A DNA stretch of 64,000 nucleotides from Haloechinothrix sp033042135 (GTDB lineage: Bacteria; Actinomycetota; Actinomycetes; Mycobacteriales; Pseudonocardiaceae). Of the stretch, positions 45,523 to 54,821 are shown piece by piece. Below the pieces are notes generated by a model. It was not told the DNA's origin, did not search any database, and saw nothing but the letters and a program-made list of their open reading frames with translations. Made by a program: the position numbers and the translations under genes. The stretch covers positions 310,001 through 374,000 of the forward strand of contig NZ_WBXM01000002.1 in assembly GCF_033042135.1 (NCBI RefSeq), in the 5' to 3' direction. The first letter of the stretch is position 1, and every line of letters starts with the position of its first letter.

Positions 45523-47115
45523 GTGCCGGATCGTGTGCTCGACGAGGCGGCGCGCAGGCGAACCTTCGCGGTGATCAGCCATCCCGACGCCGGTAAGTCC
45601 ACGCTGACCGAGGCGCTCGCGCTGCACGCGCGGGTGCTGACCTCGGCGGGTGCGGTGCACGGCAAGGGAAACAGGCGCGGGGTCACCTCGGACTGGCTGG
45701 AGATGGAGCAGGCACGTGGGATCTCGATCACCTCGGCCGCGCTGCAGTTCGAGTACCGGGATACGGTGATCAACCTGCTGGACACCCCGGGCCACGCGGA
45801 CTTCTCCGAGGACACCTACCGAGTGCTCGCCGCGGTGGATTCCGCGGTGATGTTGCTGGATGCGGCCAAAGGGCTCGAACCGCAGACCCTGAAGCTGTTC
45901 GATGTCTGCCGTCATCGTGGGATCCCGGTGCTGACCTTCATCAACAAATGGGACCGTCCCGGGCGGGACCCGCTGGATCTGTGCGAGGAATTGACCCAGC
46001 GCATCCAGCTGCCACCGATGCCGCTGACCTGGCCGGTAGGGATCGCAGGCGCATTCGACGGCGTACTCGACGTCCGCGAGGGCGGCATGGTGCGCTACGA
46101 ACGCACCGCGGGTGGGGCCACCGTCGCGCCGGAGGAGCGACTCGCCGGGCAGCAGGCGCACGCGGAGCACGGCGACGAGTGGCAGCAGGCCACCGAGGAG
46201 TCCGAGCTCGTGCTCGCCGACGGCGGCGAGTTCGACTACGACCGGTTCCTCGACGGCTCGGCCACGCCGTTGCTGTTCGGCGCGGCGATGCTCAACTTCG
46301 GCGTGCGCCACCTGCTCGACTCGCTCATCGAGCTGGCGCCGCGCCCGCAGCCGAGGCTCGACACCGGGCAGCGCCCGCGCGAGCTGGACGCACCGTTCTC
46401 GGCGTTCGTGTTCAAGATGCAGACGGGCATGGATCGCGCGCACCGGGACCAGGTCGCTTTCGCCAGGGTGTGTTCCGGCCGGTTCGAGCGGGGGATGACC
46501 GTCACCAACGCCCGCACCGGCAGGGCTTTCGCCACCAAGTACGTGCAGCAGGTCTTCGGGCAGGAACGGTCCACCGTGGACGAGGCCTACCCCGGCGACG
46601 TGATCGGGCTGGTCAACGCCAGCGCGTTGCGGGTGGGCGACACGCTGCACGACGGCAAGCCCTCGGTGCGGTTCCCCGGCCTGCCGAGCTTCGCACCGGG
46701 ACATTTCGCGGTCGCGCGCCCGAAGGACCTCGGCAGGGCGAAGCAGTTCCGCAAAGGCGTCGAGCAGCTGGAATCAGAGGGCGTGGTGCAGGTGTTGCGG
46801 TCCGAACGCCGAGGGGAGGGGACGCCGATCTTCGCGGCGGTGGGCCCGATGCAGTTCGAGGTGGCCGCGCACCGGCTGGACGCGGAGTTCGGTGTCGCGA
46901 TCGAGCTCGACCGGTTGCCTTACCGCACGGTGCGGCGGTTGACCGATCCCGCCTACCGAAAGGTGATCGAATCAAGCAGGCGTGGCGAGGTGCTGACCAG
47001 GACCGACGGTACCGATCTCGCGTTGTTCACCGACGAGGTCGCTCTCGGTGCGCTGCAGCGCCAGCATGCCGGTCTCGCCGTGACGCGTCTGGTCGCGGGC
47101 GCCATCGAGGAGTGA
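45523..47115 (+). CDS. prfC: Peptide chain release factor 3
   Basis: A 530-residue translational GTPase: G1 HPDAGKST (20-27), DTPGHADF (G3, from 87), NKWDR (G4, 141-145), followed by RF3-specific domains (AFVFKMQTGMDRAHRDQVAF, VGPMQFEVAAHRLDAEFGV). It recycles RF1/RF2 from the ribosome after termination. GTG start with GAGGAGGG upstream. Only 6 bp separates its stop from the convergent monooxygenase stop. Confidence 0.94.
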   Translation: MPDRVLDEAARRRTFAVISHPDAGKSTLTEALALHARVLTSAGAVHGKGNRRGVTSDWLEMEQARGISITSAALQFEYRDTVINLLDTPGHADFSEDTYRVLAAVDSAVMLLDAAKGLEPQTLKLFDVCRHRGIPVLTFINKWDRPGRDPLDLCEELTQRIQLPPMPLTWPVGIAGAFDGVLDVREGGMVRYERTAGGATVAPEERLAGQQAHAEHGDEWQQATEESELVLADGGEFDYDRFLDGSATPLLFGAAMLNFGVRHLLDSLIELAPRPQPRLDTGQRPRELDAPFSAFVFKMQTGMDRAHRDQVAFARVCSGRFERGMTVTNARTGRAFATKYVQQVFGQERSTVDEAYPGDVIGLVNASALRVGDTLHDGKPSVRFPGLPSFAPGHFAVARPKDLGRAKQFRKGVEQLESEGVVQVLRSERRGEGTPIFAAVGPMQFEVAAHRLDAEFGVAIELDRLPYRTVRRLTDPAYRKVIESSRRGEVLTRTDGTDLALFTDEVALGALQRQHAGLAVTRLVAGAIEE

Positions 47116-47121
47116 GGCGGG

Positions 47122-48588
47122 TTACCACTTCAGGTAATCGGCCGGGTCCAGCCGTTTCGTCCTGCGGTGGTACTCGCTGACCAGCCCCGGCCAGTTGGTG
47201 GCGATCCTGCCGTTCGCGTCGCGGTACCAGCTGGCGCACATGCTCCATGCGCTGCGTTCCAGCCGCCGTTGCATCTCGGCGTCGAAGGTGCTGGCGACGT
47301 CGTGGCTGACCTCCAACGCGCGTGTACCCGAGGTGGCGAGCTGCTCGACGGCCTGCCGGACGTAGCGGGCCTGGCGCTCCAGCATGTAGATGATCGATCC
47401 GGAGCCGAGGTTGGTGTTGGGGCCGTACATCAGGAACATGTTGGGGAAGTGCGGTACGGCCATGCCGAGGTAGGCGTACGCGCCGCTCGCCCACTGCTCG
47501 GTGAGCGCGACGCCGTCGGCGCCGGTGACCTTCAGCGGTGCCAGGAAATCGGTCGCGGCGAACCCCGTGCCGTAGATGATCACGTCGACTTCGTGCTCCG
47601 TGCCGTCCTCGGTGCGCACGCCAGCTGCCGTGATCTCGGAGATCCGATCGGTATTGAGTACCACGTTGGGCCGGGTGAGCGCCGGGTAGTAGTCCTCGGA
47701 GAGCAATCCGCGCTTGCATCCGACCGGGTAGTCGGGGGTGAGCTTGGCGCGGAGCTCGGGATCGGGCACCTGCCTGCGCAGGTGCCACTTCGCGAGCGCG
47801 CCGAAGACCTTGGTGACAGGCCGGTTGCCGATCAGTCCCGTGGTGACGAACTCGAAGAACAGCCAGCACAGCAGCCGCTCAGCGGCTTGCAACGGCGGGA
47901 ACGTCGAGAACAGCTTGTGGTGCGTGGTGGAGTAGACCCGGTCTGGCTTGGGAATGATGTAGGGGGCTGATCGCTGGAAGACGGTGAGCCGCCCCACCTG
48001 CGGCTGGATCTCGGGCACGAACTGGATGGCGCTGGCGCCCGTACCGATCACCGCGACGCGCTTGCCGGTCAGATCGCAGCCGTGGTCCCACTCGGCGGAG
48101 TGGAAGGCCGTGCCCCGGAAGGTGTCCCGTCCCGGGATGTCGGGCCAGGAGGGTCGGGATAGCTGCCCGAGCGCAGGGACCAGCACGGTCGCTTCGAAGA
48201 TCTCGCCGGTGTTCGTCTCCACGCGCCACAGTCCGCGCTCGCGGTCGAATGAGGCTCCGGTGGCTTTGGTGTGGTAACGGATGTGCGGTTCGACCCCGTA
48301 CTTGATGGCCACGCGCCGCATGTACTCGTGGATGTCGGAGCGCAGCGAGAACCGCATGGGCCAGGTCGGATTCGGGGCGAACGAGAACGAGTACAGCGGT
48401 GACGGGATGTCGCAGCCGCAGCCTGGGTAGGTGTTCTCGCGCCATACCCCGCCGAGATCGCCGGAGGCCTCCAGCACCGTGATGTCGTGCCATCCGGCGC
48501 GCTTGAGCTCGAGTGCGCAGGCCAGCCCGCCGAATCCGGCGCCGATGATCAGAACGGAGGGACCAGTTCGCCCTTCTGCGGTGGTCAT
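47122..48588 (-). CDS. Flavin monooxygenase, Baeyer-Villiger type
   Basis: A 488-residue class B flavoprotein monooxygenase. FAD motif VLIIGAGFGGLACALEL, Baeyer-Villiger fingerprint FRGTAFHSAEWD (157-168; F-x-G-x3-H-x3-W-D), and NADPH motif VAVIGTGASAIQFVPEI. It inserts oxygen next to a ketone using NADPH and O2; the substrate is unknown. It is divergent from an AraC-type regulator, which probably activates it. Confidence 0.9.
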   Translation of the reverse strand: MTTAEGRTGPSVLIIGAGFGGLACALELKRAGWHDITVLEASGDLGGVWRENTYPGCGCDIPSPLYSFSFAPNPTWPMRFSLRSDIHEYMRRVAIKYGVEPHIRYHTKATGASFDRERGLWRVETNTGEIFEATVLVPALGQLSRPSWPDIPGRDTFRGTAFHSAEWDHGCDLTGKRVAVIGTGASAIQFVPEIQPQVGRLTVFQRSAPYIIPKPDRVYSTTHHKLFSTFPPLQAAERLLCWLFFEFVTTGLIGNRPVTKVFGALAKWHLRRQVPDPELRAKLTPDYPVGCKRGLLSEDYYPALTRPNVVLNTDRISEITAAGVRTEDGTEHEVDVIIYGTGFAATDFLAPLKVTGADGVALTEQWASGAYAYLGMAVPHFPNMFLMYGPNTNLGSGSIIYMLERQARYVRQAVEQLATSGTRALEVSHDVASTFDAEMQRRLERSAWSMCASWYRDANGRIATNWPGLVSEYHRRTKRLDPADYLKW

Positions 48589-48714
48589 ATCGGTACGGTA
48601 GCCGCGACCGGGCGCCGTGCGAAGAGACAGGCGGTCACCCGATCCATAGTTCCGGCCACACGATCACTCACCCCCGCGCTGGTGCGTCCGGCCGTTGTGC
48701 ACAACACTTTGCGC

Positions 48715-49767
48715 ATGATGGCTGAGCTACCGCAGCCCGTCGTCGGTCAGTGGGACTTCCCGCGCAGCGCCGCCAGCGTGCTGCTGATGGTGAAGTTCGC
48801 GGCCGAGCACGGCGTCGCCGCGCATCACCTGTTGCGTCGAACGGAGATGACGGGCCGGACGCTGACCGACCCCGAGGTGCAGATCGGGGCGGAGCAGGAA
48901 CTGACCGTGATCAGGAACCTGGTGGAAACTCTCGGTCACCGACCGGCGCTCGGCATCGAGCTCGGGCGTAGGTACCGGGTCTCGACATTCGGCGTGTTCG
49001 GCTTCGCGTGTGTGAGCAGCCCCACGCTTCGGGATGCCTTGGCATTCGCGCTGCGGTACCTCGACCTGTCGTTCACCTTCTGTATCCCTACGGTGAGCGA
49101 GGTCGACGGGCGGTTCAGGCTGCAGTTGCACGACGAGCGAGTCCCCGAGGACGTTCGGTGGTTCCTGGTGCAACGCGACCTCACCGCGATCTACACGGTC
49201 GGCTGCGACCTGCTCGGTAGCACCTTGCCGCTGGCCGGGTTGGAACTGCGCGACCAGCAGCGGGCCGGGCCCGAGCCGTTCATCGAGGCGTTCGGCGTCG
49301 TCCCTGCGCTCGGGTCGGCGCGCAACGCGTTCGCCGCAGAGCGCCACTATCTGGACCGCCCGCTGCCGCAGGCCAACGAACACACGGTCGCACTGTGCGA
49401 GGCGCAGTGCCGGGAGCTGGTCACCCGCAGGCGCAGGCGGAGCGGGGTGGCCGAGCAGGTGCGGGACCGGCTGACCAAGCTCGGCGCGATCACTGCGGGG
49501 ATCGAGGTCGTCGCGAGTGAGCTCCATATGAGCGAGCGCACGCTGCGACGCAAGCTCGCGGAGGAAGGCACGAGCTACCGCGCCTTGCTGGACGAGGTGC
49601 GCCAGGCGCTGGCGGAGGAGCTGCTGGCCACCGGGGCGCTGTCGGTGTCGGACGTGGCGATCCGCCTGGGATACGCCGAGGCCACGAGCTTCATCTACGC
49701 ATTCCGGCGGTGGCGGGGAGAAACGCCTGCGGCCTACCGGCGCCGCGTCAGGCGGGGCCGGTGCTAG
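48715..49767 (+). CDS. AraC-family regulator with AraC-binding-like N-terminal domain
   Basis: A 350-residue regulator. Residues ~20-200 form the 'arabinose-binding, N-terminal' type sensor domain seen in OruR/ArgR-like activators (FGFACVSSPTLRDALAFALR). The C-terminus has the AraC double HTH (ELHMSERTLRRKLAEEGTSY, VAIRLGYAEATSFIYAFRRW). Divergent from the Baeyer-Villiger enzyme with a 126-bp gap, a common arrangement. Two adjacent ATG codons make the start uncertain by one residue. Confidence 0.88.
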   Translation: MMAELPQPVVGQWDFPRSAASVLLMVKFAAEHGVAAHHLLRRTEMTGRTLTDPEVQIGAEQELTVIRNLVETLGHRPALGIELGRRYRVSTFGVFGFACVSSPTLRDALAFALRYLDLSFTFCIPTVSEVDGRFRLQLHDERVPEDVRWFLVQRDLTAIYTVGCDLLGSTLPLAGLELRDQQRAGPEPFIEAFGVVPALGSARNAFAAERHYLDRPLPQANEHTVALCEAQCRELVTRRRRRSGVAEQVRDRLTKLGAITAGIEVVASELHMSERTLRRKLAEEGTSYRALLDEVRQALAEELLATGALSVSDVAIRLGYAEATSFIYAFRRWRGETPAAYRRRVRRGRC

Positions 49768-50582
49768 CCGGTCGTTGTGGCACAGCCACGGCAAGGGTCG
49801 GTGGGCGCGGCGCGGTAGGCGAGAAGGCTGCAGCGGTGTCGAGCCCGTCCGGGAAAAGAGATTCGATCTTGCATTTCGTTGCGTTCGCAGCAACTGTTGC
49901 GTGATTTGCTCATTGTGAAAGTTGCAGCGGCGCAGAATGTATGAATCGTGCGCCATGCGGCCGGGGTCGTGCCGGTGTGATACGCCACGGTAGTCGCCGG
50001 TCAGGGGGGTTGACATCGGTACTGGGTGAGATCAACCACCTGTGACGTGATCCGCCTTGCGGGCGAATACTGCACCTGCTCGTGCCAATGAAGCTACTCT
50101 ATGTAATATTCACTCCGCCAATTGGGTGAACGTTGAGGCGTTGCAAGGGTAGCGGATGGGGCAGCGTGATGCGGTGTGTCGTTCGCGCGGTCGCAGGCGC
50201 TCCGACCTCCGGAAACGGCACCTGTAGCGGTGTGCCGGGGCGCTCGAACAGCGGCTGTCGAGTGGTCCAGGTCATATACGAAAGGTGAAATTTCAGAGTC
50301 ATGCCAACGACGCATTGAAATCTCGAGCCAAGTTCCCTATGTTGCTATGAGGAAGGCCTGCGGGCGGTCAACGACGATCTGGCCCCAGGCGGCTCGGCGA
50401 TTGTGGAATGCGCCCGAGCTGAGCAGAGTCGTCGCCGGTGAAGTTGCTGAACCGCGACTCCGCGACATTGCAGCGCCGCCGGATCAGACGGTGGAGCGCG
50501 GTCGGACACGGTTTGGGGCGGACTCTGGAACGGCGCGTGAGCTGCGCAGCACAGTATCGGACGCATCGCGGGAAGGAGTGCA
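49768..50582 (+). other. long leader/intergenic region before the betaine operon
   Basis: 815 bp with lower GC than the rest of the window. It holds a candidate promoter (see 50315), a stretch near 49870-49940 with GCAAC-T-GTTGC and several AT-rich patches, and a 79-codon frame starting ATG 50347 whose TGA overlaps the methyltransferase ATG (ATGA). No SAM, SAH or other riboswitch consensus could be recognised by eye. Confidence 0.55.
50315..50343 (+). promoter_or_regulatory. candidate promoter for the betaine operon
   Basis: TTGAAA (50315-50320) and TATGTT (50338-50343) are separated by 17 bp, a good primary-sigma match. It would give a leader of about 230 nt before the methyltransferase start. 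Osmotic induction is expected but not shown. Confidence 0.4.
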
Positions 50583-52304
50583 ATGAACGATTCTAGGTCG
50601 GTGCGTAGTAAGGACAAGACGGATGATCGGGGTGATTCCCGCGAGGCGGTAGTCGAGAAGTCCATCGAAGCGCATCCGGCGCAATCGTTCGGCGACGATC
50701 CCCTGGAAGTTCGGGATACCGATCATTACACCGAGGAGTACGTCGGCGGTTTCGTCGACAAGTGGGACGACCTGATCGACTGGAAGAAGCGTTACGAGAG
50801 TGAGGGTAGCTTCTTCGTCGACCTGCTGAAGTCGCACGGAGTGCAGTCGGTGCTGGACGCCGCCGCGGGAACCGGGTTCCATTCGGTGCGCCTCATCGAG
50901 GAAGGCTTCGACACGGTCAGCGTGGACGGCAGCGCGGAGATGCTGGCGAAGGCCTTCGAGAACGGTAGGGACTACGGCGGGCACATCCTGCGTACGGTGC
51001 ACGCCGACTGGCGCTGGCTCAGCCGCGACGTCGAGGGCAAGTTCGACGCCGTCATCTGCCTCGGCAACTCGTTCACGCACCTGTTCTCCGAGCGGGACCG
51101 GCGCAAGGCGCTGGCTGAGTTCTACTCCGTGCTCAAGCACGACGGGATCCTGATCATCGATCAGCGCAACTACGATGCGATCCTGGACAACGGGTTCTCC
51201 AGTAAGCACACCTATTACTATTGTGGCGATTCCGTATCGGCGGAGCCGGAATATGTGGACGAAGGGCTCGCCCGATTCCGATACAGCTTCCCCGACAAAA
51301 GTCAATATCACCTCAACATGTATCCCCTCCGCAAAGATTACACGCGGAGGCTTTTACGTGAGGTCGGCTTTCAGAACGTGGACACCTATGGTGATTTCCA
51401 GGAGAGCTTCGCCGATGAGGAGCCCGACTTTCTCGTGCACGTCGCCGAAAAGGCATATACGCAACAGGAGGATCGGGTGACCAAATATTCCTCCGCGGTG
51501 AACACCGCGCGCGACTATTACAATTCCTCGGACGCGGACAACTTCTACTACGTCATCTGGGGTGGCGAGGACATCCACGTCGGGCTGTACGAGTCGGACA
51601 GCGAGGAGATCAAGGCGGCCAGCCGCCGCACTGTCGAGCACATGGCCAGCAAGGTCAAGATCGACGCCAACACCCGCGTGCTCGACGCCGGTGCGGGCTA
51701 TGGGGGCGCTGCGCGCTACCTGGCCAAGACCTACGGCTGTCACGTCACCTGCCTGAACCTCAGCGAGGTCGAGAACGAACGCAACAGGCAGCTCTCCGAG
51801 GAGCAGGGCCTGTCCCACCTCATCGAGGTCACCGACGGTTCGTTCGAGGACATGCCCTACCAGGACAACAGCTTCGATCTGGTCTGGTCGCAAGACTCGT
51901 TCCTGCACAGCGGTGACCGGGCGCGTTCATTGCAGGAAGTCGACCGGGTGCTCCAGCCGGGCGGGCAGTTCATCTTCACCGACCCGATGGCCGTCGACGG
52001 TGCGGAGAAGGAAGCCCTGCGGCCGATCCTGGATCGCCTCCACCTCGACAGCCTCGGTGCGCCGGGCTGGTATGAGAGCCAGCTGAAGCGACTCGGCATG
52101 AGGGAGGTGACTTTCGAGGACCACAGCCCCCAGCTGCCTGCTCACTACGGTCGAGTGCTGGCTGAACTCGAGCGGCGCGAGAAGGAGATCGCCGAGCACG
52201 TCAGCCAGGCTTACATCGACCGTATGAAGCAAGGCCTCCGCAACTGGGTCAACGGAGGAAAGGCAGGGAACCTGGCTTGGGGAATCTTTGTGGCACGGTC
52301 CTAG
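50583..52304 (+). CDS. gsmt/sdmt: Fused glycine/sarcosine N-methyltransferase - sarcosine/dimethylglycine N-methyltransferase
   Basis: A 573-residue fusion of two SAM methyltransferases. The N-terminal half (GSMT, ~1-290) has VLDAAAGTGFHSVRLIEEGF with Asp92 and AVICLGNSFTHLFSERDRRK. The C-terminal half (SDMT, ~310-573) has YVIWGGEDIHVGLYESDSEE, VLDAGAGYGGAARYLAKTYG from Asp368 and WSQDSFLHSGDRARSLQEVD. Together they convert glycine to sarcosine, dimethylglycine and betaine, using three SAM. The fusion order matches that of halophilic actinomycetes. GGAAGGAG lies before the ATG. First gene of the SAM-cycle operon. Segments at 51181-51240 and 51301-51360 are only about 50% and 48% G+C. Confidence 0.93.
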   Translation: MNDSRSVRSKDKTDDRGDSREAVVEKSIEAHPAQSFGDDPLEVRDTDHYTEEYVGGFVDKWDDLIDWKKRYESEGSFFVDLLKSHGVQSVLDAAAGTGFHSVRLIEEGFDTVSVDGSAEMLAKAFENGRDYGGHILRTVHADWRWLSRDVEGKFDAVICLGNSFTHLFSERDRRKALAEFYSVLKHDGILIIDQRNYDAILDNGFSSKHTYYYCGDSVSAEPEYVDEGLARFRYSFPDKSQYHLNMYPLRKDYTRRLLREVGFQNVDTYGDFQESFADEEPDFLVHVAEKAYTQQEDRVTKYSSAVNTARDYYNSSDADNFYYVIWGGEDIHVGLYESDSEEIKAASRRTVEHMASKVKIDANTRVLDAGAGYGGAARYLAKTYGCHVTCLNLSEVENERNRQLSEEQGLSHLIEVTDGSFEDMPYQDNSFDLVWSQDSFLHSGDRARSLQEVDRVLQPGGQFIFTDPMAVDGAEKEALRPILDRLHLDSLGAPGWYESQLKRLGMREVTFEDHSPQLPAHYGRVLAELERREKEIAEHVSQAYIDRMKQGLRNWVNGGKAGNLAWGIFVARS

Positions 52305-52449
52305 CCGCGCCCGAGTACATCCCCGAATAGTCCCCGGATAGTCCCTGAAGAGACAGCGGAAGCAACGTTCGACGTCATCGTCGCCCGTCGGCACGGATCG
52401 ATCGGCGGGCGGCGGCGACGGCACTATACGACAGGTGAGGACGAGAAAC

Positions 52450-53652
52450 GTGAGTGCAATCAACCGCAGGCTGTTCACCAGCGAGTCGGTAACGGAGGGC
52501 CACCCGGACAAGATGGCGGACGGGATCAGCGACAGCATCCTGGACGCCCTCCTGGAGCAGGACCCCAACAGCCGGGTCGCGGTGGAGACCATGATCACCA
52601 CCGGCCAGGTCCACATCGCGGGTGAGGTCACCACCCAGGCGCAGGTGTCCATTCCCGAGATCGTGCGCAACAAGATCCTGGACGTGGGATACGACTCGTC
52701 TGCGAAGGGCTTCGACGCGGAGACCTGCGGGATCAACGTCGCGCTCGACGCGCAGTCGCCCGACATCGCCCAGGGTGTCGACGAGGCGCACGAGAAGCGC
52801 GTCGGCGGCACCGATGAGGAGATCGATGCCCAGGGTGCCGGTGACCAGGGCCTGATGTTCGGTTACGCCTCCACCGACACTCCTGAGCTCATGCCGTTGC
52901 CGATCGCGCTGGCTCACCGGCTTTCGCGCAGGCTCACCAACGTCCGTAAGGACGGGACGCTGCCCTACCTGCGTGCCGACGGTAAGACCCAGGTCACCAT
53001 CGAGTACGACGGCGAGAAGCCGGTCCGGCTGGACACCGTGGTCATCTCCACGCAGCACGCCGAGGGCATCGACCTGGACAAGACGCTGGCGCCCGACCTG
53101 ACCGAGCACGTGATCAAGGCCGAGGCCGACAACCTGGGTCTGGACGTCAACGAGCCGACCATCCTGATCAACCCGACGGGCCGGTTCGTCGTCGGCGGTC
53201 CCATGGGTGACTGCGGGCTGACCGGCCGGAAGATCATCGTCGACACCTACGGTGGCATGGCCCGGCACGGTGGTGGCGCCTTCTCCGGCAAGGATCCGTC
53301 GAAGGTCGACCGCTCCGCGGCTTACGCGATGCGCTGGGTCGCCAAGAACGTCGTGGCGGCCGGTTTGGCCGAGCGTGCCGAGATCCAGGTGGCGTACGCT
53401 ATCGGTAAGGCGGCACCGGTGGGTCTGTTCGTGGAGACCTTCGGCACCGAGAAGGTCGATCCGGCCAAGATCCAGAAGGCCATCACGGAGGTCTTCGACC
53501 TGCGGCCCGCGGCGATCGTCAAGGAGCTCGACCTGCTGCGCCCGATGTACGCGCCCACCGCGGCGTACGGTCACTTCGGCCGCAGCGACGTCGACCTCCC
53601 GTGGGAGCGCACCGACCGCGCCGCGGCGCTGAAGGACATCGCGACCTCTTGA
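52450..53652 (+). CDS. metK: S-adenosylmethionine synthetase
   Basis: 400 residues: FTSESVTEGHPDKMADGISD at the start, ATP-loop GAGDQG at 129-134 and GGGAFSGKD at 274-282. It makes SAM from methionine and ATP, supplying the methyltransferase just upstream. The GTG at 52450 has GAGGACG upstream; GTG five codons earlier is possible. Placement inside this operon suggests a dedicated, probably second, metK (inference: the usual metK locus beside priA is not here). Confidence 0.94.
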   Translation: MSAINRRLFTSESVTEGHPDKMADGISDSILDALLEQDPNSRVAVETMITTGQVHIAGEVTTQAQVSIPEIVRNKILDVGYDSSAKGFDAETCGINVALDAQSPDIAQGVDEAHEKRVGGTDEEIDAQGAGDQGLMFGYASTDTPELMPLPIALAHRLSRRLTNVRKDGTLPYLRADGKTQVTIEYDGEKPVRLDTVVISTQHAEGIDLDKTLAPDLTEHVIKAEADNLGLDVNEPTILINPTGRFVVGGPMGDCGLTGRKIIVDTYGGMARHGGGAFSGKDPSKVDRSAAYAMRWVAKNVVAAGLAERAEIQVAYAIGKAAPVGLFVETFGTEKVDPAKIQKAITEVFDLRPAAIVKELDLLRPMYAPTAAYGHFGRSDVDLPWERTDRAAALKDIATS

Positions 53653-53658
53653 TCTCGT

Positions 53659-53697
53659 GCCGGCGGGACCCTCGAACCGATCGGGGGTCCCGCCGGC
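53659..53697 (+). terminator. strong hairpin between metK and adoK
   Basis: A perfect 13-bp stem GCCGGCGGGACCC / GGGTCCCGCCGGC with a 13-nt loop, 6 bp after the metK stop. Either a terminator dividing the operon, or an attenuator/stabiliser giving different expression of upstream and downstream genes. Confidence 0.7.
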
Positions 53698-53775
53698 CAG
53701 CGCCGTTACGGACCACGCAGAGTCAACGGCCTCTGCGACGAACTCGCCTGATCTGAGATTAAGGTGGTATCAGCG

Positions 53776-54753
53776 ATGCGCATTGCCGTCACCGGCTCAA
53801 TCGCGACCGACCATTTGATGGCCTTTCCCGGTAAGTTCGCCGACCAGCTCGTCGCCGACCAGTTGGAGAATGTCTCGCTGTCGTTCCTGGTGGACGAGCT
53901 CGAGATCCGCAAGGGCGGGGTCGCGGCCAACATCGCCTTCGGGCTCGGGTCGCTGGGGATGTCGCCGGTGCTTGTCGGCGCCGTCGGTGCTGACTTCGAG
54001 CAGTACCGCACGTGGTTGGAGGACCACGGGGTGGACACGAAGTCGGTCCACGTCTCGCAGAACAAGCACACCGCACGTTTCGTGTGCACCACGGACCAGA
54101 CGCAGAATCAGATCGCCTCGTTCTACCCGGGCGCGATGGCCGAGTCGAGCAGCATCGAGCTCGGGCCGATCGCCGACCGCACCGGGGGGCTGGATCTGGT
54201 GATCGTCTCGCCGAACGATCCCGACGCGATGGTCAAGCACACCGAGGAGTGTCGGGCGGCGGGCTACCCGTTCGCTGCCGATCCCTCGCAGCAGCTGGCC
54301 CGGCTGGAAGGCGAAACGGTACGGACCCTCGTCGAGGGTGCGTCCTACCTGTTCACCAACGAGTACGAGACCGCACTGCTCAAGCGCAGCACCGGCTGGT
54401 CACACGATGAGGTGCTCCAGCGCGTCGGCACCTGGGTGATGACCCACGGTGGGGAAGGTGTCGTCATCGAGAGCACCCAGCACGACCCGGTGCGGGTGTC
54501 CGCGGTACCGGATGTATCCGAGGTCGAACCGACCGGTGTCGGCGATGCCTTCCGTTCCGGCTTCCTGTGGGGGCTGAGCGTGAAGCTGCCCACCGAGCGG
54601 GCGGCGCAGGTCGGCAGCACGCTGGCCTCGTTCGTGCTCGAAACGATCGGTACGCAGGAGTACGTTCTGCAACGATCCACCTTCTCGGATCGCGTGGCGC
54701 GAGCCTACGGCGCCGACGCCGCCGCCGAGATCGAGTCGAAACTCCGTGTCTGA
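53776..54753 (+). CDS. adoK: Adenosine kinase (actinobacterial PfkB type)
   Basis: A 325-residue PfkB/ribokinase-family kinase close to M. tuberculosis AdoK: MRIAVTGSIATDHLMAFPGK, RKGGVAANIAFGLGSLGM, IASFYPGAMAES, AADPSQQLARLEGETVRTL and the catalytic-base motif PTGVGDAFRSGFLWGL. It phosphorylates adenosine to AMP, removing one product of S-adenosylhomocysteine hydrolysis and pulling the reaction forward. AAGGTGG lies before the ATG. Its position between metK and metH supports a role in the methylation cycle rather than general purine salvage. Confidence 0.92.
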   Translation: MRIAVTGSIATDHLMAFPGKFADQLVADQLENVSLSFLVDELEIRKGGVAANIAFGLGSLGMSPVLVGAVGADFEQYRTWLEDHGVDTKSVHVSQNKHTARFVCTTDQTQNQIASFYPGAMAESSSIELGPIADRTGGLDLVIVSPNDPDAMVKHTEECRAAGYPFAADPSQQLARLEGETVRTLVEGASYLFTNEYETALLKRSTGWSHDEVLQRVGTWVMTHGGEGVVIESTQHDPVRVSAVPDVSEVEPTGVGDAFRSGFLWGLSVKLPTERAAQVGSTLASFVLETIGTQEYVLQRSTFSDRVARAYGADAAAEIESKLRV

Positions 54754-54821
54754 GGCCCGTACAGGCGACGAAGTGAATGTCGTCACCTCATACACACTGT
54801 TTACAGGAGGTAGGTAGTCCA

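Noticed and set aside
47100..47125. Terminator between prfC and the convergent monooxygenase
   Set aside because: The gap is only 6 bp and no hairpin was visible.
50344..50582. A SAM or SAH riboswitch upstream of the SAM-cycle operon
   Set aside because: Expected from the gene content, but I found no SAM-I, SAM-II, SAM-IV or SAH consensus elements by eye. A covariance-model search would decide.
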